Part shown: positions 8,128 through 16,634 of the stretch, piece after piece | How positions within the stretch are numbered: the stretch's first letter is position 1 | Layout of the letters: every line of letters starts with the position of its first letter | NCBI GenBank assembly: GCA_947307295.1 | Contig: CAMZIQ010000003.1 | Span: forward strand, 1-64,000 | DNA length: 64,000 nt | Direction of reading: 5' to 3' | DNA from: an uncultured Pseudomonadota bacterium | GTDB lineage: Bacteria > Pseudomonadota > Alphaproteobacteria > Rs-D84 | The notes under the pieces: generated by a model | Database searches by the model: none | Seen by the model: the letters and a program-made list of their open reading frames with translations, nothing else | Told to the model about the DNA's origin: nothing | Program-made: the position numbers and the translations under genes

Positions 8128-8745
8128 ATGACTAAAACAGAAATGATTGAAAATCTGGTGAAAAAATTAAAAACACGTAAATATAAAAATATTATTTATA
8201 TTACCGTTATCGTCTTAGTTGTTTTTGCTTTTGGATACAGATTTTATACTGTTGTGCGGGAAAATAATTTCGATGTGTTTAACATAGCACGTCATAATGC
8301 GATTAATGGCACGCCCGTCACGGTTCTAGAAATGCAAAAAACAAATGGCATTTTATTTGAACCGATTACTGTTAAAAACAATCGGGCTTTTGTATCTGGA
8401 AAACGTGTTAATATGTTTTATGGTGGACAAACAATAGGTAATTGTAAAATCGTTTCTGTGTCAAAAAATATTGATTTAGATACAGGTATGTACGTTATAA
8501 AAACATCTGGGTGTTCCAATGGATTACAATACGCACAAACCAAAAAATATGGTTTTTATATCCCGATGTCAGCAATACATGGAAACGTTGTATACGTTGC
8601 AAATGATGATGTTGCGCATGCTGTTAAAATAGAAATTGAAAATCAAGATATGCAAAATGCTTTGATAAAATCTGGTATCAAAAATGGGGATATTGTGATT
8701 TTATCAAATGTCCAAGATAATCAAAAAATTAAAATTTCTAAATAG
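8128..8745 (+). CDS. Reduced periplasmic adaptor (membrane-fusion-like protein) of the RND system
   Basis: I start it at the ATG at 8128, two bases after the TAA of the channel gene and preceded by AGGTG; an in-frame GTG at 8119 is less likely. The 205-residue product has one N-terminal membrane segment (residues about 22-44). Its C-terminal half resembles the barrel and membrane-proximal parts of RND adaptors (IPMSAIHGNVVYVAND..., then IKNGDIVILSN). The coiled-coil hairpin and paired lipoyl half-motifs of a normal adaptor (about 350-400 residues) are not visible. Its position between a TolC-type gene and an RND pump gene supports the adaptor role. Family membership rests mostly on context. 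Confidence 0.6.
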   Translation: MTKTEMIENLVKKLKTRKYKNIIYITVIVLVVFAFGYRFYTVVRENNFDVFNIARHNAINGTPVTVLEMQKTNGILFEPITVKNNRAFVSGKRVNMFYGGQTIGNCKIVSVSKNIDLDTGMYVIKTSGCSNGLQYAQTKKYGFYIPMSAIHGNVVYVANDDVAHAVKIEIENQDMQNALIKSGIKNGDIVILSNVQDNQKIKISK

Positions 8746-8765
8746 AAAGCCAAAGGAAAATAGAT

Positions 8766-11700
8766 ATGTTAAAATTCTTTATTCGTAAACCTGTCACAAC
8801 AATAATGTTTGTTTTGTTTTTTGTGATATTGGGGATAGTTTCTTTTCCAAAAATGAATATCGAAAGAACTCCATCTATAGATTTTCCTTATGTCACAGCT
8901 ACATTTATTTATCCTGGTGCAACCCCAGAAGAAATAGAAACCCAGGTTGTAAAACGTGCCGAAAATGCGATGTCCGAAGTGGCAGGGGTAAAGAAAATTA
9001 CATCACAAGTTTATGAAAACAGCGCATTTGTTATGTCTGAATTTAATTTGGGGGTAAATGTTGATGACAAAGCAAATGAAGTAAAAGCAAAAATAGATGG
9101 ATTGGCTAATGAATTTCCAGATGATTTAAAACAACCACTTATTGCGAAATTAAACCCATTACAAACCCCGGTTTTAGATATTGTTATTCGTGGTGGTAAT
9201 CCGCGCGATATTGAAAAATATGTAAGTGATACATTGTCTAATAAAATTACTGCAATTCGTGGTGTTGCATCGGTAAACACTTTTGGTGGACAACAAAGAG
9301 CTGTGCGTATAGCTATGGATCCAGATTTAATGGCGGCATACGGTGTGACGATTAATGACATAGTTTCTGCCATAGCGATGCGTAATTTGAACGTTCCTGG
9401 CGGAAAAATTGAAACAGATATTAATTCAGAAAATGTTCGTTTTGTTGGGGAATTCAAAAATGTTGATGAAATTGCGAATCTAGAAATTACAACCGTCGAA
9501 GGTGAAACATTTAAATTATCTGATGTTGCTTCTGTTGCGGATACTGCGCGTGACATAGACAAAGGGGCAATATATAATGGTGAAAATGCTGTTATTATAT
9601 CTGTGGTCAAAGCCAGCGATGGTAATGCGATAAAAATATCAAAAGCTATTCATAAAAAACTGTCAGAATTTGAATCAGATTTGCAAAAACGTTTTCCAGA
9701 AGCGACTATGAAAATAGTGTCTGATTCTTCTACGCATGTATCTGAAGACACTGCGGATACAATATATGGAATTATTTTAGGTGTTATATTTACAATTATT
9801 GTATTGTTGTGTTTTACACGTAATTGGCGTTCTACGATTATTGCAGGTGTTGTGATTCCAGCATCATTATTATCAGGTTTTTTCCTTATGAATGGTTCAG
9901 GTTTTACAATCAATACCATGACATTGTTGGCTTATGCTACAGCTCTTGGAACTTTGGTTTCTAATGCGATTATTTTGATTGAATCCGCGCTATCTGAATT
10001 GCGCGCAGGCAAAACACCTGAACAAGCCGCAGAAGACGGAACAAAAAAGGTTGCTATACCAGTATTGGCTGGTGTCGGAACTAATGTAGTGGTGTTTTTA
10101 CCTCTTGCCTTTATGGGTGGTATCGTTGGGCAATTTATGTTGCAATTTGGTATGACTGTTGTGTATTTAACTTTGTTGTCTTTGTTGTTTTCGTTTACTT
10201 TGACACCTATGATGATTGCGAAATTATTAAGATTGCCAAAGCAAAAGCAGACCAAACAAGATATCAAAGAAATCAAAGAACACGATAATAAATCGCGCCT
10301 GCGTAATTGGTATGAATACCAATGTCGTCATCCATGGGTCGTGATTGCTGGGGCGTTTGGGGTTTTAATCGTTTCTGCTCAGTTAATGAATTTTGTTGGT
10401 AATGAATTTTCTCCGTCAACTGATGCAAATGAAATTACAATCAAAGCGCGCGCTCCGATGGGTAGTATATATGCTAAATCAGAATCTATCGCCAAAGAAA
10501 TAGAACAACGCATATCTAATTTTTCCGAAGTTGAATCTACTACAACAAAAATAGGCGATAACGGTTTGCAAAATATTGATATAAAAGTGTCGTTGGTTGA
10601 TGTTGAAAAGCGCGATATTTCTGATAAAAAATTGGCACAAAAAATGTTGCCGATATTATCAAATATCAAAGATGCAGAAATTCAAATTCGTGCAGGGGAA
10701 AATATGAGTGGTGCTGGTATTAATTCAGATTTGGTATTAAATGTGTATGGTGATGACGATGAAAAACGCGCGATGTATGCACATCAAATTATTGATATGG
10801 TAAATAATATTGATGCAGTACAAAGTGCTGTGTTGGCACAACAAATACCTGCTAATGAAATACGGTTTATTCCAAATGATGAACAAATGAATTTTTGGGG
10901 TGTAAAAAATGCTCAAGCAGGTTCTACATTACGCACAGCTTTGTTTGGAAATGATAGTTATAAATACAAAGAAAATGGTGATGAATATCCGATTATTTTG
11001 GAATTTGACAAGCAGTTTAAAAAACAATCTATGTTTGATAATGTTTATGTAAATTCTAGAAAAGGTATGGTTGCTTTGTCACAGCTGGGCGATTTAGAAA
11101 ATGTGCCAGCAACATCTAATATTCGTAGAATTGATAAAAATCGCGTGACAGAAATAGATATAAATATCGGAAAATCTACTATTGGTCCAATCCAAGCACA
11201 AATTCAAAAGAATCTTGATAAAATGAATTGGGAATCAGGATATGGTGCTTCTTTTGCTGGAATGTCCGAAGTTCAAGAAGAATCAACATCAGAAATTGTA
11301 CAAGCGTTTTTATTAGCTACTGTATTAACATTTATGTTGTTGGCTGCAATTATGAATTCTTTTGTTCATCCATTTACAATCGCAACATCAATTATAACCA
11401 GTTTTGCAGGTGTGTTCGTTGTGCTGTTTTTATCGGGGGCATCTATGAATGTTGGTGCTATGTTAGCTTTCATTATGTTGGTGGGTTTGGTGGTTAATAA
11501 TAATATTTTGGTGTTGGAACCAACTGTTGCACGTGTTCAAAATGGTGAAGATGCGAAAAAAGTTTTATGGCAAGAGTTAATGGATAAAAAGCGTATGATT
11601 TGGATGACTACCATAGCGATTGTTGCGGGTATGTTACCACAACTATGGTCTAATGACGGGTTAAAAGTTGCCATGGGTGCGGTTATGATAGGTGGTATGA

Positions 11701-11789
11701 TAGCATCTCTTGTTTGGACATTTACATTAACTCCATCACTGTTTTTTGTTATGGAAAAATTGCGTAAAAAAGTGCAGAAATTAAAATAG
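8766..11789 (+). CDS. RND-superfamily (AcrB/HAE-type) transporter lacking the canonical proton-relay residues
   Basis: The 1007-residue protein has the full AcrB architecture: an N-terminal membrane helix (FFIRKPVTTIMFVLFFVILG), porter domain 1, helices 2-6, a second porter domain, and helices 7-12, with internal duplication. It resembles efflux pumps throughout, e.g. YPGATPEEIETQVVKRAE and NVPGGKIE. In helix 4 the AcrB motif LLVDDAIVVVE reads TLVSNAIILIE (Ser399-Asn400 in place of Asp407-Asp408). In helix 10 GLSAKNAILIVE reads GLVVNNNILVLE (Asn911 in place of Lys940). Energy coupling may therefore differ from AcrB. It is the last gene of the marR operon. Confidence 0.88.
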   Translation: MLKFFIRKPVTTIMFVLFFVILGIVSFPKMNIERTPSIDFPYVTATFIYPGATPEEIETQVVKRAENAMSEVAGVKKITSQVYENSAFVMSEFNLGVNVDDKANEVKAKIDGLANEFPDDLKQPLIAKLNPLQTPVLDIVIRGGNPRDIEKYVSDTLSNKITAIRGVASVNTFGGQQRAVRIAMDPDLMAAYGVTINDIVSAIAMRNLNVPGGKIETDINSENVRFVGEFKNVDEIANLEITTVEGETFKLSDVASVADTARDIDKGAIYNGENAVIISVVKASDGNAIKISKAIHKKLSEFESDLQKRFPEATMKIVSDSSTHVSEDTADTIYGIILGVIFTIIVLLCFTRNWRSTIIAGVVIPASLLSGFFLMNGSGFTINTMTLLAYATALGTLVSNAIILIESALSELRAGKTPEQAAEDGTKKVAIPVLAGVGTNVVVFLPLAFMGGIVGQFMLQFGMTVVYLTLLSLLFSFTLTPMMIAKLLRLPKQKQTKQDIKEIKEHDNKSRLRNWYEYQCRHPWVVIAGAFGVLIVSAQLMNFVGNEFSPSTDANEITIKARAPMGSIYAKSESIAKEIEQRISNFSEVESTTTKIGDNGLQNIDIKVSLVDVEKRDISDKKLAQKMLPILSNIKDAEIQIRAGENMSGAGINSDLVLNVYGDDDEKRAMYAHQIIDMVNNIDAVQSAVLAQQIPANEIRFIPNDEQMNFWGVKNAQAGSTLRTALFGNDSYKYKENGDEYPIILEFDKQFKKQSMFDNVYVNSRKGMVALSQLGDLENVPATSNIRRIDKNRVTEIDINIGKSTIGPIQAQIQKNLDKMNWESGYGASFAGMSEVQEESTSEIVQAFLLATVLTFMLLAAIMNSFVHPFTIATSIITSFAGVFVVLFLSGASMNVGAMLAFIMLVGLVVNNNILVLEPTVARVQNGEDAKKVLWQELMDKKRMIWMTTIAIVAGMLPQLWSNDGLKVAMGAVMIGGMIASLVWTFTLTPSLFFVMEKLRKKVQKLK

Positions 11790-11841
11790 TATTGATAAAT
11801 CAAAAGCAACATGTTATGTTTTGCAAAGTGTGAGGTTAAGT

Positions 11842-12438
11842 ATGTTGCAAAAAAAAGATATTGTTGTTTTTGATTTTGATGGCACTTTGTCAGCCAGCGA
11901 TTCAAACTGGGAATTTTTTAAATATTGTTTTAAACATTCACTAAGGCCGTGGTTGTTTTTACCGTATGTTATTTTGGGAATCATAGCCATAAAATTCAAT
12001 CGTGATAGTATTTGGGGACGTGAAAAAATGCGTCGTTTCATAACAGCTGAAATGGTGAAAAATTTTTCACAAAACGTGATAAAATTACATAAAAAAAATC
12101 GTTTTGGTTGGGCCAAAGAACAGGTTGCAAAGGAAAAATCAGCTGGTAATAAAGTATTATTGATTTCTGCATCGCCTGATTATTTAATACCTGAATTGGT
12201 CAAAGACATGAAATTTGATGCGGTTATGTGTTCAAAGATGGATAAAGAAAACCCTTGGAAATGTGAATTTTTATGTCTGGGTAAAAATAAAGTAATCGCG
12301 ATGGATAATTGGGCACACGAACATAAATATATTCCAAATGTGGTGCGTGCTTATTCTGACAGTAAATTTGATATGCCAATTATGGAAATTGCCAAAGAGC
12401 AGGTCTGGATAGACGCTAAAACAGGCCTTAGAAAATAA
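11842..12438 (+). CDS. HAD-superfamily phosphatase (HAD-IB, phosphoserine-phosphatase-like)
   Basis: The start at 11842 is preceded by GAGG; an upstream in-frame TTG (11821) lacks such a site. The 198-residue protein shows HAD motif I (FDFDGTL), motif II (ISASP), a lysine before motif III, and motif III as YSDSKFDMPIM, a usual HAD-IB variant. A hydrophobic stretch LRPWLFLPYVILGIIAI forms part of the cap and could contact the membrane. Substrate cannot be told; members include lipid-phosphate and amino-acid phosphatases. A terminator follows. Confidence 0.82.
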   Translation: MLQKKDIVVFDFDGTLSASDSNWEFFKYCFKHSLRPWLFLPYVILGIIAIKFNRDSIWGREKMRRFITAEMVKNFSQNVIKLHKKNRFGWAKEQVAKEKSAGNKVLLISASPDYLIPELVKDMKFDAVMCSKMDKENPWKCEFLCLGKNKVIAMDNWAHEHKYIPNVVRAYSDSKFDMPIMEIAKEQVWIDAKTGLRK

Positions 12439-12465
12439 AAAATTGCTCATTCGGGCATTTTTTTT
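12437..12465 (+). terminator. Terminator after the HAD gene
   Basis: TGCTC/GGGCA forms the stem with an ATTC loop, flanked by an A-run and eight Ts. Confidence 0.65.
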
Positions 12466-12507
12466 GTGTGAAAAATTACAATTTGCATAAAATTTTCTAC
12501 AAAAATG

Positions 12508-12535
12508 TTGACTTTTGGTATTTAAAAGGTATAAT
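12508..12535 (+). promoter_or_regulatory. Promoter of rplU-rpmA, flanked by a direct repeat
   Basis: TTGACT (12508-12513) and TATAAT (12530-12535) are 16 bp apart. The 16-mer ATTTGCATAAAATTTT occurs on both sides (starting at about 12481 and 12534), the second copy overlapping the transcript start, which could be a regulator site. Confidence 0.7.
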
Positions 12536-12602
12536 TTGCATAAAATTTTGTGCAGAAACGAAATTTTAACATAAACAACGAAGAACAAAAGAGATAAAAA
12601 AT

Positions 12603-12902
12603 ATGTCTACATTTGCTATCTTTAAAACTGGTGGAAAACAATATCGTGTCCAAGAAGGCGACATTGTAAAGGTTGAAAAACTGGATGCCACTGGTTCGGT
12701 CACTTTTGACCAAGTTTTAATGGTTGGTGACAAAGTTGGAACTCCATTTATTGATGGTGCCAAAGTTGTTGCTGATGTAATCGAACAAAAACGTGATGAT
12801 AAAGTTTTGGTGTTTAAGAAAAAACGTCGTCAAAACTATCGTAGAACTGCCGGTCATCGTCAGTTTATCACCGTTTTGAAAATTAAATCAATCAAGGCCT
12901 AA
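12603..12902 (+). CDS. rplU: Large-subunit ribosomal protein bL21
   Basis: The 99-residue protein matches bL21: it opens [13 protein letters not shown] and carries the conserved [16 protein letters not shown] 23S-rRNA-binding stretch near residue 75-90. It is the first gene of the universal rplU-rpmA pair and has its own strong promoter. Confidence 0.97.
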   Translation: MSTFAIFKTGGKQYRVQEGDIVKVEKLDATGSVTFDQVLMVGDKVGTPFIDGAKVVADVIEQKRDDKVLVFKKKRRQNYRRTAGHRQFITVLKIKSIKA

Positions 12903-12929
12903 CAGACCCGTAAGCGAAGGAGTTTAATT

Positions 12930-13196
12930 ATGGCACATAAGAAAGCTGGTTCAGCATCAACAAACGGACGCGATTCAGCCGGACGCAGATTGGGTGTAAA
13001 GAAAAGTGGCGGCAGTCACGTTATCCCAGGTAATATCATCATTCGTCAACGTGGAACATCTGTACATCCAGGCTTGAATGTTGGTATGGGTAAAGATCAT
13101 ACATTATTTGCAAAGGTTGCTGGCAAAGTCACATTTAAACGTGGCAATGGCGACAGAAAGACAGTTTCTGTTGTCCCAGATACTGAATCAAAATAA
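12930..13196 (+). CDS. rpmA: Large-subunit ribosomal protein bL27
   Basis: The 88-residue protein begins [16 protein letters not shown], the bL27 N-terminus that reaches the peptidyl-transferase centre, and contains [16 protein letters not shown]. There is no Firmicutes-type cleaved N-terminal extension. An AAGGAG site precedes the start and a strong terminator follows. Confidence 0.97.
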   Translation: MAHKKAGSASTNGRDSAGRRLGVKKSGGSHVIPGNIIIRQRGTSVHPGLNVGMGKDHTLFAKVAGKVTFKRGNGDRKTVSVVPDTESK

Positions 13197-13212
13197 AAAA
13201 CATTTGATTAAA

Positions 13213-13240
13213 AAACACCGCCCGTTTGGGCGGTGTTTTT
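13213..13240 (+). terminator. Terminator of rplU-rpmA
   Basis: AAACACCGCCC and GGGCGGTGTTT pair perfectly over 11 bp around GTTT, followed by Ts. Confidence 0.9.
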
Positions 13241-13262
13241 ATTTTTATTTCGTACGAAAATA

Positions 13263-13271
13263 TGGTATAAT
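13263..13271 (+). promoter_or_regulatory. Extended -10 promoter of the leader region
   Basis: TGGTATAAT is an extended -10 box; no good -35 box is visible at the right distance. It would start a transcript of about 190 nt before the next start codon. Confidence 0.5.
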
Positions 13272-13295
13272 AATCCCATAAAGAGAAAAGAAAAA

Positions 13296-13358
13296 ATGTC
13301 AAGAAAATTTGTCAATGCGCTGAAAACCGCAGTTTTCTACACACACACACACATGTAG
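13296..13358 (+). CDS. Putative 20-residue leader peptide with a TH-dipeptide run
   Basis: The reading MSRKFVNALKTAVFYTHTHM ends at TAG (13356-13358). The TH run comes from seven AC dinucleotides (13339-13352). The peptide lies behind an extended -10 promoter and ahead of a 9-bp hairpin and a terminator, as in attenuation leaders, but its ribosome binding site is weak. One extra AC unit would move reading into a frame that stays open to TAA at 13456-13458, directly before the AAGGAG of the next gene. Translation is not proven. Confidence 0.4.
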   Translation: MSRKFVNALKTAVFYTHTHM

Positions 13359-13374
13359 TGTGCTGCTGAGCATA

Positions 13375-13446
13375 AAACAAATCGTTCAGATTTGTTTAGT
13401 AAAAGTTTTTAACAGATCAAATGCATTGCGCATCTGGTCTGTTTTT
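13375..13446 (+). terminator. Hairpin plus intrinsic terminator (attenuator candidate)
   Basis: A perfect 9-bp hairpin AAACAAATC/GATTTGTTT (13375-13397) is followed by a terminator at 13411-13446, whose arms ACAGATCA and TGGTCTGT plus ATGC/GCAT enclose a 5-nt loop and end in five Ts. The coiled-coil gene starts 24 bp later with an AAGGAG site. A terminator between promoter and gene suggests conditional read-through or a short RNA product. Confidence 0.65.
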
Positions 13447-13469
13447 CTATTCAACTAAAAGGAGTAAAA

Positions 13470-14348
13470 ATGGCGAAAAAAAATATCACAACATCAAAAA
13501 AATTTAAACGGGTAGTAAAAAAAATAGCTTTTGGCGCAGGTGTCGCTGCTATCACGGCTGGAGGAATCAGACTAACAGACAACATACACAAAAATGAAAA
13601 GCAAAGAGACGATTTTGAGATAGGGATGAGAGACGCAAGTTTGAAAGAGATAAAAGGTTATATGGACCAATATGTCACATATGATTCTTTGGAATATGCT
13701 AAAGATTTGGCAAAAGCAGAAGCGAATGTTAATATATGTAAAGAATATGCAAGAAGATTAGAAAAACGTCTAGATCTGGAAGATGAATATAATAAAGCTA
13801 TATTTTCTTTGACTGATGAATATGCGGAAAAAGTAATATTAGAAGCCAAATCACTCGGTGGAAAACCATCTCAACATGAAATAAGAAAAGCTGTTGGGCA
13901 TATATGGTATTATAGTCCCCTTGTAGGACAAGAATGGTTAGCTGATAAATGGGATAGCTGTAAAGAAACTGTTAAAATGACATTTGATGATCTATTGCCA
14001 CTCTGTGTAGTGAAAGATACTAAAGCAATGAGTAAAAAATTAAACAGTTTATCAGCATCATTTTTTAAAGAATTTTCTAATATGCAAGAGACGGTTAAAC
14101 GTCAAAACGCAACAACTATAGAAGTGTTAACAGCAGAGCTTAACAGAGCGAATGCGGAGCTGCGTAGTGCTGAATTAAGGTTGTCTGAGGTGCGTGAAGA
14201 TTATATAAAGAATATGCGAAAGCTTGATAACCTTAAATCAAATACAGCAAAGGAATATGACAAATTGCGCGAGAAACCACAAAATCTTAGAGAGACAAAA
14301 GAGATGTGGAAAGCTAAGGTTAAGGAAAAAGTTGAAAATCGTTCTTAG
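13470..14348 (+). CDS. Uncharacterised coiled-coil protein with one N-terminal membrane segment
   Basis: I do not recognise this 292-residue protein. It has a basic N-terminus (MAKKNITTSKKFKRVVKK), a short glycine/alanine-rich hydrophobic segment (AFGAGVAAITAGGI, about residues 22-37), and then a mostly helical charged body. The last 90 residues (from about TTIEVLTAELNRANAELRSAE) have heptad spacing of a coiled coil. The middle part holds GHIWYYSPLVGQEWLADKW. It appears to be a single-gene unit with a bidirectional terminator, and is probably membrane-anchored with the body in the cytoplasm or periplasm. Confidence 0.75.
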   Translation: MAKKNITTSKKFKRVVKKIAFGAGVAAITAGGIRLTDNIHKNEKQRDDFEIGMRDASLKEIKGYMDQYVTYDSLEYAKDLAKAEANVNICKEYARRLEKRLDLEDEYNKAIFSLTDEYAEKVILEAKSLGGKPSQHEIRKAVGHIWYYSPLVGQEWLADKWDSCKETVKMTFDDLLPLCVVKDTKAMSKKLNSLSASFFKEFSNMQETVKRQNATTIEVLTAELNRANAELRSAELRLSEVREDYIKNMRKLDNLKSNTAKEYDKLREKPQNLRETKEMWKAKVKEKVENRS

Positions 14349-14365
14349 TATTTGATTACAAAAAC

Positions 14366-14390
14366 ACCGCCCGTTTGGGCGGTTTTTTTT
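14366..14390. terminator. Bidirectional terminator between coiled-coil gene and rmuC
   Basis: ACCGCCC/GGGCGGT with a GTTT loop is followed by eight Ts. It is a near copy of the terminator at 13213 and overlaps the last bases of rmuC. Confidence 0.85.
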
Positions 14391-15267
14391 AATCTTCACC
14401 GAAATCCATTTCGCGTAGTTTTTCAGCCCTTGGCGATATCTTAGAAATTGATGTTTGCAATTCGTTCATATCTTTTTGCGCCAATGCAAAATGTTGGTCT
14501 ACTTTTGATGCGCGTTCACCTAAACGTTCAAGGTCTGATAGTAATAAATCTAATTCGCGTTTAATCTTTGTTGCTACGCGTTTAATTTTTATATCTGATA
14601 ACACAGCGCGTATAGTATTTAACGTTGCCCACAAAGTCGCAGGCGACACAATAAATACTTTTTTATGTGCTGCATATTCTATGGTGTTAGGAAAAGCGCT
14701 GTGCAATTCTTCGAATATAGATTCCGAAGCAATAAACATCATCGCACTTTCCGCAGTCACCCCAGGGATAATGTATTTTTCAGCAATGGCATCTATGTGT
14801 TTGCGAACATCTAATTCAAATTGCTTACGTGCGCCAATATCGTTTTTGTTTTCCAAAATTCGATTATAACTTTCTAATGGGAATTTGCTGTCGATTATCA
14901 TATCTCCTGGGGGATATGGCAATCTTATTACGCAATCAGGGCGAACGCCAGTCGATAAAACACTTTGAAAAGCATAGGTTTCAGGTGGCATAATATCGGC
15001 AACTAAATCTTCCAGTTGTCTTTCGCCAAAAGTTCCGCGTGCTTGTTTATTTCCCATTAAAATATCTTTGAAATTAGCAATATCAGAACTGATGTTTTTC
15101 AATTCTATGGCATTTTGTGACAACATCCCCAGCCTTTCTGCCAATCTTTCACGCAATCTCGCATTATCTTCACGAAGTTGTGATATATCAATATTTGGTT
15201 TGCGAAATACCAAAACCAACAACAAAAATATGATAAGCATCAGCAATATTAAAATATAAGTTGTCAT
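14389..15267 (-). CDS. rmuC: RmuC-family DNA recombination protein
   Basis: The 292-residue protein has an N-terminal membrane helix (residues 3-22), a short coiled coil (LREDNARLRERLAERL), and the RmuC nuclease-fold core with the family's ARGTFGERQLEDLV, RPDCVIRLP, MIIDSKFPLESYN and SPATLWATLNTI blocks. E. coli RmuC is about 475 residues, so the coiled coil is shortened here, as in many alphaproteobacteria. RmuC limits inversions and recombination between repeats; the DSKFP block is the nuclease-like active site (family knowledge). Confidence 0.92.
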   Translation of the reverse strand: MTTYILILLMLIIFLLLVLVFRKPNIDISQLREDNARLRERLAERLGMLSQNAIELKNISSDIANFKDILMGNKQARGTFGERQLEDLVADIMPPETYAFQSVLSTGVRPDCVIRLPYPPGDMIIDSKFPLESYNRILENKNDIGARKQFELDVRKHIDAIAEKYIIPGVTAESAMMFIASESIFEELHSAFPNTIEYAAHKKVFIVSPATLWATLNTIRAVLSDIKIKRVATKIKRELDLLLSDLERLGERASKVDQHFALAQKDMNELQTSISKISPRAEKLREMDFGED

Positions 15268-15319
15268 TTGAAAATCCTTTGCTACAATCTATATCGGCAA
15301 TTATAAAAAGGTTTTGTAA

Positions 15320-15820
15320 ATGTTGCAAATGAAACTTTGTGGTGATTTAGTTTTGCGGGAAAAATGTGCGCCTGTGTCGGACATAACGCCTGAATTATTA
15401 GGCACCATGGATGAAATGGTTAAAATGATGGAAAAACAAAATGGGGTTGGCTTGGCAGCACCCCAGGTTGGCATCACACAAAGATTTTTGGTGATGATGA
15501 ATCCTGAAACTAACGAAATATATCGTATGATTAATCCAAAAATAGTATCAAAAAGCAATGAAACCTGCCTTATGGAAGAAGGGTGTTTGTCTGTATTGGG
15601 TGCGGATAATTTGCCTGTATATGCGCATGTTCGCCGTCCTTCTTCGGTCACGGTTGAATGGACTGATGAAAAAGGGGATAAACAAGTTGCTGAAATGGCG
15701 GGAACTATTGCACGAATTGTGCAACATGAAACAGACCATTTGGACGGTGTGTTGTTTATAGATTATCTGTCTGGGGTTAAACGCGAAATGCTTATGCGTA
15801 AGGTTAATCGGAGGCACTAA
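15320..15820 (+). CDS. def: Peptide deformylase
   Basis: The 166-residue protein has the three deformylase motifs: GVGLAAPQVG, EEGCLSV (Cys ligand) and QHETDHLDG (HExxH-type metal ligands with catalytic Glu). It removes the formyl group from nascent proteins. Its TAA is followed at once by fmt, the enzyme that adds the formyl group, so both steps are co-expressed. Confidence 0.97.
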   Translation: MLQMKLCGDLVLREKCAPVSDITPELLGTMDEMVKMMEKQNGVGLAAPQVGITQRFLVMMNPETNEIYRMINPKIVSKSNETCLMEEGCLSVLGADNLPVYAHVRRPSSVTVEWTDEKGDKQVAEMAGTIARIVQHETDHLDGVLFIDYLSGVKREMLMRKVNRRH

Positions 15821-16633
15821 ATGAAACTGATACTGATGGGAACGAACAGTTTTGTTGTGCCAATATTTGATGCTTTGGCGAATAAATATGACATAATCGG
15901 CGTGTTTACTCGTGCGCCAAAACCAATGGGACGTAAACATGTTTTAACAAAATCCCCAGTACATCAATGGGCTGAAAAACGCGGTTTGCCTGTTCATACT
16001 TCTATCAAAGAATTTGATTTAATATCTGAAAAACCAGATATGATAGTCGTTATATCTTATGGTGTGATTTTGCGTGATAATGTTTTAAATGCTGCAAAGT
16101 GTATCAATATTCACCCGTCTTCTTTACCTAAATATCGCGGACCATCACCAATAAGAACTGCGATTTTAAACGGCGAAAAAAATATGGACGTATGTTTAAT
16201 GGATGTGGTTTCTGAAATGGATGCAGGTGACGTTTATATGCGTAAAAATATCGAAATAGGCGAAAATGATACTAATGACACTATGGAAAAGAAAGTATCT
16301 GATACAGCGATTGAAATGTTAGATGAATATATGGTACACCCAGAAGATTTTCCGCCCATAAAACAAATTGGCGAAGTTGTTTTAACTCGAAAATTTACCG
16401 GCGAAGATGAAATCATAGACTGGAAAAAAACACCACAACAGATTCATAATCAAATTCGTGCGCTGGGATGTGGTCGAACAAAAATAAACGGTATAGATGT
16501 AAAAATCTTAGAAACCGAAATAGATAATGGCAGTTTGAGAATTGTAAAAATTCAACCATCTGGAAAAAATCCAATGGATTGGAAAAGTTTCATAAATGGT
16601 CTGCATGGCGCAGCCATAAAATACGGAGATTAA
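15821..16633 (+). CDS. fmt: Methionyl-tRNA formyltransferase (short form)
   Basis: The 270-residue protein opens MKLILMGTNSFVVPIFDAL and has the formyltransferase signature NIHPSSLPKYRGPSPI with Asn-x-His and the EMDAGDV aspartate block, the catalytic triad of Fmt. It is about 40 residues shorter than E. coli Fmt; the loss lies in the C-terminal OB-like tRNA-binding domain. It begins directly at the def stop and ends one base before the Cys-rich small gene. Confidence 0.93.
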   Translation: MKLILMGTNSFVVPIFDALANKYDIIGVFTRAPKPMGRKHVLTKSPVHQWAEKRGLPVHTSIKEFDLISEKPDMIVVISYGVILRDNVLNAAKCINIHPSSLPKYRGPSPIRTAILNGEKNMDVCLMDVVSEMDAGDVYMRKNIEIGENDTNDTMEKKVSDTAIEMLDEYMVHPEDFPPIKQIGEVVLTRKFTGEDEIIDWKKTPQQIHNQIRALGCGRTKINGIDVKILETEIDNGSLRIVKIQPSGKNPMDWKSFINGLHGAAIKYGD

Positions 16634-16634
16634 A

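Noticed and set aside
9011..10669. Reverse-strand frames of 90-200 codons inside the RND gene
   Set aside because: They are antisense shadows of a conserved transporter and lack start signals.
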